This document shows positions 6,605 to 11,227 of a stretch of DNA of 11,227 nucleotides, one piece after another (the stretch's first letter is position 1; every line of letters starts with the position of its first letter). Both the position numbers and the translations under genes were made by a program. The notes under the pieces were generated by a model. It searched no databases and was not told where the DNA came from. It worked only from the letters and a program-made list of their open reading frames with translations. The stretch is from Pirellulales bacterium (lineage in GTDB: Bacteria; Planctomycetota; Planctomycetia; Pirellulales; JAICIG01). The stretch spans positions 1 to 11,227 of the forward strand of contig JAICIG010000267.1 in the NCBI GenBank assembly GCA_025924495.1. The letters run 5' to 3'.

Positions 6605-8533
6605 GTGGCTTGGCCGAATGAAACAACGCTGATTCCCGACGTACTCCGGGCCGCCCCGCAGTTGCGCCCGGTTTTTGACCGGTATGGCATGGCGGGCTGC
6701 GGCGGCGCTACGGGGCCGGTTGAAACGATTGGCTTTTTCGCCCGAGGGCACGAAGCGCCTCTCGATCGGTTGCTGACAGAACTTCGCGCCGCCCTCGCCG
6801 AGCGCGGCGCCGTCTCGCAGGGACTGGCCGCACCCATGGCGGCCGATACGATCTACCGGCCTTTTTTCAAGGCGGGCATCGCGGTGGTGCTGACTTTAGG
6901 CGCGACGTGGGGCGCGTATCTGTTGTGGCGGATCGCCAGCCGCGGGGCCTTTGCGGCGGTCGGTCTGCACGAAGTCAATGCCCACGGCCATGCGCAGATT
7001 TTCGGCTGGGTCGGCCTGTTCGTGATGGGCTTCGCCTACCAGGCTTTTCCGCGTTTCAAGCATGCATCGCTGGCTTATCCGCGCGTCGCCGTCGGCACTT
7101 TGTGGTTGCTGCTGGTCGGCCTCGTCGGGCGCAGCGTAGCTCAGGTGCTGGCGAGCGAGAACGCGATTGCCTACGGCGCGGCGATCGCGGCCTCGACTTG
7201 CGAAGTGGCGGCGATCGCCGCCTTCGCCTGGGTGATCGCGGTTACCTGGCGCCGCAGCGGCAAGGGGCTCGCATTCTACGACTATTACATTCTCTCGGCG
7301 CTGGTTTGGTTCGTGATTCAGGCGGTCTACGAGAGCGTCTATCTGACGCTCACCGCCTCTGCGAGCGGGACGCAACTGGTGTCGCTTGTTTCCACCTGGC
7401 AAGCGCCGCTTCGCGATCTGCAAATACATGGGTTCGCCCTGTTGATGATTCTGGGCGTAAGCCAGCGGATTTTTCATCACTTTTACGGCCTGCCCCTGCC
7501 GAGTGCGCGGCGAAGTGTGATCGCGCTGGTCGTGCTTAACGCGGCAATCGTCGGAGAAACGTCGGGGCTGATCTTGATGCGAACCGCGGGGCACGGATGG
7601 GCGGCCTTGTGGTATGGCTCGGTCTTGGCGCTCGCGATCACGTCCGCGTTGCTGGTCGGCGGCTGGCATATTTTCGCGCATGCGGACGAGGGAGATCGCA
7701 GCCTGAAGTTCCTCCGCGCCGCTTATGTGTGGCTGTTCATCTCGCTCGGAATGTTAGCGCTGCTGCCCGCCTACCAACATGTGTTACTGCCGCATTTCTC
7801 CGCCGATTCGGCTGCAGCAAAGCTGGGATTTTCTCACGCGTTTTATGGCGCCGCGCGGCATGCCGTGACGGTAGGCTTTGTCAGCTTGATGATCGTTGGC
7901 GTGGCGGCCAAGGTCGTGCCGGCTTTGAATGGAGTCGCTTCGAACCGGCTGACCGCGCTCTGGGCGCCGTTCTTCTTGATTAATGCTGGCTGCAGCTTGC
8001 GCGTGCTCGGCCAGACGCTGACCGACTTTTCGCCGCACGCTTTCGCTATCGCAGGCGTAAGCGGATTGCTGGAAGTGACGGGGCTCGCTATCTGGGGCGT
8101 GCACCTCTGGCGAGTCATGTCAGGCGCGTATTCCGGCGCCGCCCCAGCCGGCGTGGATCGGCAGGCTGCGACCAGCGCCGCTCGGCCGATTGAACCGGGG
8201 GATATGGTCGGCGCCATGCTCGACCGTCATCCGGAGCTCTTGGAAACGTTCCTGAGCTTCGGCTTCACGACGCTCGCCAACTCGCAGCTTCGCAACAGCG
8301 TGGCCCGCGTCGTCAGCATCGAGCGCGCTTGTCGGCGAATGGACGTCGACTTGGGACAGTTCCTGGCCGCACTCAACTCGCGGCGGCTTGAAGTCAGTTC
8401 TTCTGCCGCGCAATTGCCCTTCGTGCCGCTAGGCGCCCTGTATGCCGCGGGCACAGGTTTTGCAAAGGAAGACGGCGCGATCTTGGCTGCACCGCATTCG
8501 TGCGACTCGGCACACTCGGCTTCGCAACGTTAG
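6605..8533 (+). CDS. NnrS-like polytopic membrane protein with DUF1858-like domains at both ends
   Basis: A 642-aa inner-membrane protein. Residues 5-66 form a DUF1858-like domain (NETTLIPDVLRAAPQLRPVF, then DRYGMAGCGGATGPVETIGFF) with a GCGG motif. Residues 88-500 hold about twelve membrane helices of the NnrS type. These carry many intramembrane or edge histidines: NAHGHAQIFGW (His127, His129), LQIHGF (His275), FHHFYG (His291, His292), and HAFYGAARHAVTVGF (His411, His419), all candidate heme or metal ligands. Residues 529-595 form a second DUF1858-like domain without cysteine pairs (PGDMVGAMLDRHPELLETFL). NnrS proteins are heme- and copper-containing factors tied to NO stress and denitrification. 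The gene ends 49 bases before norB, same strand, probably one transcript. It might instead be classed as a distant heme-copper-oxidase-like protein; the exact role is unproven. Confidence 0.85.
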   Translation: MAWPNETTLIPDVLRAAPQLRPVFDRYGMAGCGGATGPVETIGFFARGHEAPLDRLLTELRAALAERGAVSQGLAAPMAADTIYRPFFKAGIAVVLTLGATWGAYLLWRIASRGAFAAVGLHEVNAHGHAQIFGWVGLFVMGFAYQAFPRFKHASLAYPRVAVGTLWLLLVGLVGRSVAQVLASENAIAYGAAIAASTCEVAAIAAFAWVIAVTWRRSGKGLAFYDYYILSALVWFVIQAVYESVYLTLTASASGTQLVSLVSTWQAPLRDLQIHGFALLMILGVSQRIFHHFYGLPLPSARRSVIALVVLNAAIVGETSGLILMRTAGHGWAALWYGSVLALAITSALLVGGWHIFAHADEGDRSLKFLRAAYVWLFISLGMLALLPAYQHVLLPHFSADSAAAKLGFSHAFYGAARHAVTVGFVSLMIVGVAAKVVPALNGVASNRLTALWAPFFLINAGCSLRVLGQTLTDFSPHAFAIAGVSGLLEVTGLAIWGVHLWRVMSGAYSGAAPAGVDRQAATSAARPIEPGDMVGAMLDRHPELLETFLSFGFTTLANSQLRNSVARVVSIERACRRMDVDLGQFLAALNSRRLEVSSSAAQLPFVPLGALYAAGTGFAKEDGAILAAPHSCDSAHSASQR

Positions 8534-8582
8534 TTCGATTTCTTCACTCGCTTGGATTGAAAGCTGGATAAGGGAGCAATGC

Positions 8583-10904
8583 ATGAAATATGGAAAACTA
8601 TGGCTGAGCCTCGGCGCGGTCATCGTCGGCTCGTTCGCCGTGCTCGGTTATTACGGGCGCGAAATCTATCGTCAGGCACCGCCGGTTCCCGAGCGGGTCG
8701 TAGCCGCAGACGGCCGCGTGCTGTTCACCGGGGAGCAGATTAAAGATGGACAGAATGTCTGGCAGTCCTTGGGCGGCCAGGAAGTCGGATCGGTGTGGGG
8801 GCACGGCGCTTATGTCGCGCCTGACTGGTCGGCCGATTGGTTGCATCGAGAGGCGACTTGGATGCTCGATCGCTGGGCGCACGACGAGCATCAGACGAAT
8901 TACGACCAGCTCGACCTCGAGACGCAAGCGGCCTTACGCGCGCGCTTGCAGCAGGAACTGCGAAAAAACACTTATGACGCCGAAACTGGCGATTTGACCG
9001 TTTCCGCTTTGCGTGCCGACGCGATCGAAGCCGTCAGCCGCCACTACGCCGATCTCTTCGGAGATGCGCCCGAGCTCGACTCGCTGCGCGACGCGTATGC
9101 TATTCCCGCGCTCGCTGTCAAAAGCGCGGACCGCCAGCATTTGCTCAATGGTTTCTTCTTCTGGACCTCGTGGGCGTGCGTTACGAATCGACCCAACAGC
9201 GACATCAGTTACACGCAAAACTGGCCCGCCGAACCGCTGGTAGGGAATGCTCCCACCGGTTCGATCATCGTTTGGTCGGTGCTGAGCTTTGTCATCTTGC
9301 TGGCGGGAATCGGAGCACTGGCCTGGTACTTCGCCATTCAGCATCGCAAGGAAGCGGACGAAGGCAACGGTTTGCCCGAACGAGATCCCTTGCTGGCTTT
9401 ATCGCCGACCCCGTCGATGCGCGCCACGCTGAAGTATTTCTGGGTCGTCGCGCTGTTAATGGTCTTGCAGGTCGGCCTGGGGGCGGTGACGGCGCACTAC
9501 GGCGTCGAAGGTTCCGGCTTTTATGGCATTCCCTTGGCCAAGTACCTACCCTACGCCGTCACGCGCACCTGGCATACTCAGCTCGGTATCTTCTGGATCG
9601 CTACGGCCTGGCTGGCTACTGGATTGTTCATGGCGCCTGCCGTGTCGGGTTACGAACCGAGGTTCCAACGCCTGGGCGTCAATTTCCTGTTCGTCTGCTT
9701 GCTGATCATCGTCGGCGGCTCAATGGCCGGTCAGTGGCTCGGCGTGCAGCAACGCTTGGGGCTGGAAGCGAACTTCTGGTTTGGGCATCAAGGCTATGAA
9801 TACGTCGATCTGGGAAGATTTTGGCAGGCCTTCTTGCTGGTTGGTCTTGTGCTGTGGCTGGTGTTGATGGCCCGGGCCATGTGGCCGGCCTTCCGCAAGG
9901 AAAACGAAGGTCGGCACCTGCTCGGCCTGTTCTTGATTTCATCGCTGGCCATCGCCTTGTTCTATGCCGCGGGGCTGATGTGGGGACGCCGCACCAATCT
10001 GGCTATCGCCGAGTATTGGCGCTGGTGGGTGGTCCACCTCTGGGTCGAAGGCTTTTTCGAAGTCTTCGCCACTGTGGTCATCGCGTTTCTGTTCACCCGG
10101 ATGGGATTGTTGAGGGCCGCCAGCGCCACCGCCGCCGTGCTGTTCTCGACAACCATCTTTCTCTCCGGAGGAATCATTGGCACCTTCCACCACCTGTATT
10201 TCACGGGCACGCCAACTGCCGTGCTGGCGTTGGGCGCCAGCTTTAGCGCTCTGGAAGTCGTACCGTTGGTGCTGATCGGGTTCGAGGCTTACGAGAACTT
10301 GACGATGAGTCGCGTGCGGCCTTGGGTCAAGGCTTACAAGTGGCCGATCTATTTCTTCGTGGCGGTGGCGTTCTGGAACCTGGTAGGCGCCGGGCTGTTC
10401 GGCTTCCTCATCAATCCGCCCATCGCGCTCTACTACATGCAAGGCCTGAACACCACGCCGGTGCATGGTCACACGGCACTGTTCGGCGTCTATGGCATGT
10501 TGGGGATCGGGCTGATGCTGTTCTGCCTCAAGGGCCTGGCCACGCACCACGTCTGGAAAACGCGTTTGCTGGGCTTCTGCTTCTGGTCGATCAACCTTGG
10601 GCTGGCGCTGATGGGGCTGATCAGCCTGTTGCCGGTCGGCTTGATGCAGGCCTGGGCGAGCGTGACGCACGGGATGTGGTACGCCCGTAGTGCCGAATTC
10701 CTGCAAACGGACTTGATGGATCGCCTGCGTTGGCTGCGAGTGGTCGGCGACACGATCTTCGCCATCGGCATCATGGGCCTGGGCTGGTTCGTGCTCGGGC
10801 TGAAAACCGGCTGGTCCGTGAGCGGGCAGCTTGATACGGCAGCAGAGAATCCGGCGATGCCGAGCACGCGCCCGAGCTTCCGGCGCATAGAATCGCCGTC
10901 GTAG
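8583..10904 (+). CDS. norB: Quinol-dependent nitric oxide reductase (qNOR), single subunit
   Basis: This 773-aa enzyme reduces 2 NO to N2O at the cytoplasmic membrane using quinol. The N-terminal part (1-225) is the NorC-like extension: a first helix (7-24) and a periplasmic domain (DGQNVWQSLGGQEVGSVWGH at 55-74) without any CxxCH heme c site, hence quinol not cytochrome c. The NorB core (226-745) has His331 (TRTWHTQLG, low-spin heme), His485 and Glu489 (VVHLWVEGFFE), His536/His537 (GTFHHLYFTGTP) for FeB, and His628 plus His630 (TPVHGHTALFG) for hemes b3 and b. All expected ligands are present and the length is normal. The ATG at 8583 has AGGGAG six bases upstream; an in-frame extension to 8442 would overlap the previous gene and has no family match. 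Also called norZ. Downstream lies a structured convergent terminator region. Confidence 0.97.
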   Translation: MKYGKLWLSLGAVIVGSFAVLGYYGREIYRQAPPVPERVVAADGRVLFTGEQIKDGQNVWQSLGGQEVGSVWGHGAYVAPDWSADWLHREATWMLDRWAHDEHQTNYDQLDLETQAALRARLQQELRKNTYDAETGDLTVSALRADAIEAVSRHYADLFGDAPELDSLRDAYAIPALAVKSADRQHLLNGFFFWTSWACVTNRPNSDISYTQNWPAEPLVGNAPTGSIIVWSVLSFVILLAGIGALAWYFAIQHRKEADEGNGLPERDPLLALSPTPSMRATLKYFWVVALLMVLQVGLGAVTAHYGVEGSGFYGIPLAKYLPYAVTRTWHTQLGIFWIATAWLATGLFMAPAVSGYEPRFQRLGVNFLFVCLLIIVGGSMAGQWLGVQQRLGLEANFWFGHQGYEYVDLGRFWQAFLLVGLVLWLVLMARAMWPAFRKENEGRHLLGLFLISSLAIALFYAAGLMWGRRTNLAIAEYWRWWVVHLWVEGFFEVFATVVIAFLFTRMGLLRAASATAAVLFSTTIFLSGGIIGTFHHLYFTGTPTAVLALGASFSALEVVPLVLIGFEAYENLTMSRVRPWVKAYKWPIYFFVAVAFWNLVGAGLFGFLINPPIALYYMQGLNTTPVHGHTALFGVYGMLGIGLMLFCLKGLATHHVWKTRLLGFCFWSINLGLALMGLISLLPVGLMQAWASVTHGMWYARSAEFLQTDLMDRLRWLRVVGDTIFAIGIMGLGWFVLGLKTGWSVSGQLDTAAENPAMPSTRPSFRRIESPS

Positions 10905-10996
10905 TTACGACAACCCAGGAAAATGCCTCGCCGCGTCAGTCGGTCTCCGGCTGGCGCGGCAGGCAGCTTCGATTTGCGTAAGACGCGAAGATTGCC

Positions 10997-11028
10997 CGCG
11001 GCTGCTCGTCAGTTGACGGATAGCCGCG
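10997..11028. terminator. Structured hairpin between convergent norB and usp genes
   Basis: CGCGGCT (10997-11003) pairs with AGCCGCG (11022-11028). Nested inside, CGTCA (11007-11011) pairs with TGACG (11014-11018), giving a two-part stem with a symmetric 3x3 internal loop. A further GCCGC/GCGGC stem (11023-11035) competes with the outer arm. There is no T-run, so it could act as a bidirectional 3'-end stabiliser or attenuated terminator. It lies 93 bases after the norB stop and 27 before the usp stop. Confidence 0.45.
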
Positions 11029-11054
11029 ATGCGGCCCAATATGTTCGCGGCTGC

Positions 11055-11227
11055 TCAAATGACGGGTTGGGGCCGTTCTCCGCCGTGAGGCGGCAGATGA
11101 ATCGGGCTTTGGAAATCCGCAGGCTTGACCGCCAGCAACGAACAATGCACCGACGTCGCCAGTCGCTCCGCCGTGTTACCGATGAACACGCCGGGAATAC
11201 CGCCCCGGGCCATGGTGCCCATCACCA
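11055..11227 (-). CDS. Universal stress protein (UspA domain), C-terminal fragment cut by window edge
   Basis: The minus strand is open from the window edge to TGA at 11057..11055, giving 56 residues. It begins VMGTMARGGIPGVFIGNTAE and continues RLATSVHCSLLAVKP, then a short tail ending in ERPQPVI. The 'GT.AR.GI.G..IGNTAER......CS.LAVKP' signature is the ATP-binding C-terminal part of Usp domains, especially of the UspE-like tandem kind. Only the end is visible, so whether there are one or two Usp domains is unknown. The gene is convergent with norB. Usp genes often accompany low-oxygen and NO-stress regulons, but here the opposite strand and structured spacer suggest a separate transcript. 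Confidence 0.88.
   Translation of the reverse strand, partial: VMGTMARGGIPGVFIGNTAERLATSVHCSLLAVKPADFQSPIHLPPHGGERPQPVI

Noticed and set aside
9939..10706. 255-codon minus-strand frame inside norB
   Set aside because: Antisense to conserved catalytic segments of qNOR; its composition (His, Gln, Arg rich) is typical of a shadow frame.
10936..11145. 69-codon minus-strand frame overlapping the usp fragment
   Set aside because: The other minus frame (to the stop at 11055) gives a clear Usp C-terminus, so this one is a shadow.

Overview
The window looks like a chromosomal segment of a planctomycete, probably of the Pirellulales type. The signs are a run of three minus-strand genes encoding a protein with a LEPR-type N-terminal motif, an ECF sigma factor and a Ser/Thr kinase with TPRs. 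The sigma and kinase sequences have the style of that phylum (kinase motif HLDLKPSN, DFH in place of DFG). This assignment is an inference from gene content, not a database match.

Layout: (1) 1-78, minus strand: the first 26 codons of a REP-associated tyrosine transposase (Y1/IS200-like), cut by the window edge. It is followed by a GGGGTCAGAAC-type motif that I associate with such elements. (2) 251-1513: a visibly less GC-rich stretch with two small minus-strand genes, a 114-aa protein of unknown function and a 197-aa protein resembling the DUF1629/Imm11 immunity family. No toxin gene is present, so this looks like a small accessory island. (3) 1735-6073, minus strand: a tightly packed operon of LEPR-motif membrane protein, ECF sigma factor and TPR Ser/Thr kinase. 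Both junctions are 4-nt stop/start overlaps (ATGA, then GTGA), which suggests translational coupling and a shared signalling role. (4) 6074-6604: a 531-bp divergent intergenic region with a likely promoter for the minus operon and, just before the plus operon, a striking AT-rich array of three 6-bp half-sites. (5) 6605-10904, plus strand: a two-gene nitric-oxide operon. The first gene encodes an NnrS-like polytopic membrane protein with a DUF1858-like domain at each end. The second encodes a single-subunit quinol-dependent nitric oxide reductase (qNOR, norB/norZ) with all expected heme and FeB ligands. (6) 10905-11227: structured convergent intergenic DNA, then the C-terminal 56 residues of a universal stress protein on the minus strand.

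Working together: the plus-strand operon should reduce or detoxify NO at the membrane using quinol (2 NO to N2O). The NnrS-like protein plausibly assists with heme/NO handling, and the half-site array upstream is the obvious candidate for an NO- or redox-responsive operator. The minus-strand operon looks like a self-contained surface-signal to transcription/phosphorylation module. No link between the two operons beyond divergence is visible. I found no rRNA, tRNA or CRISPR array.
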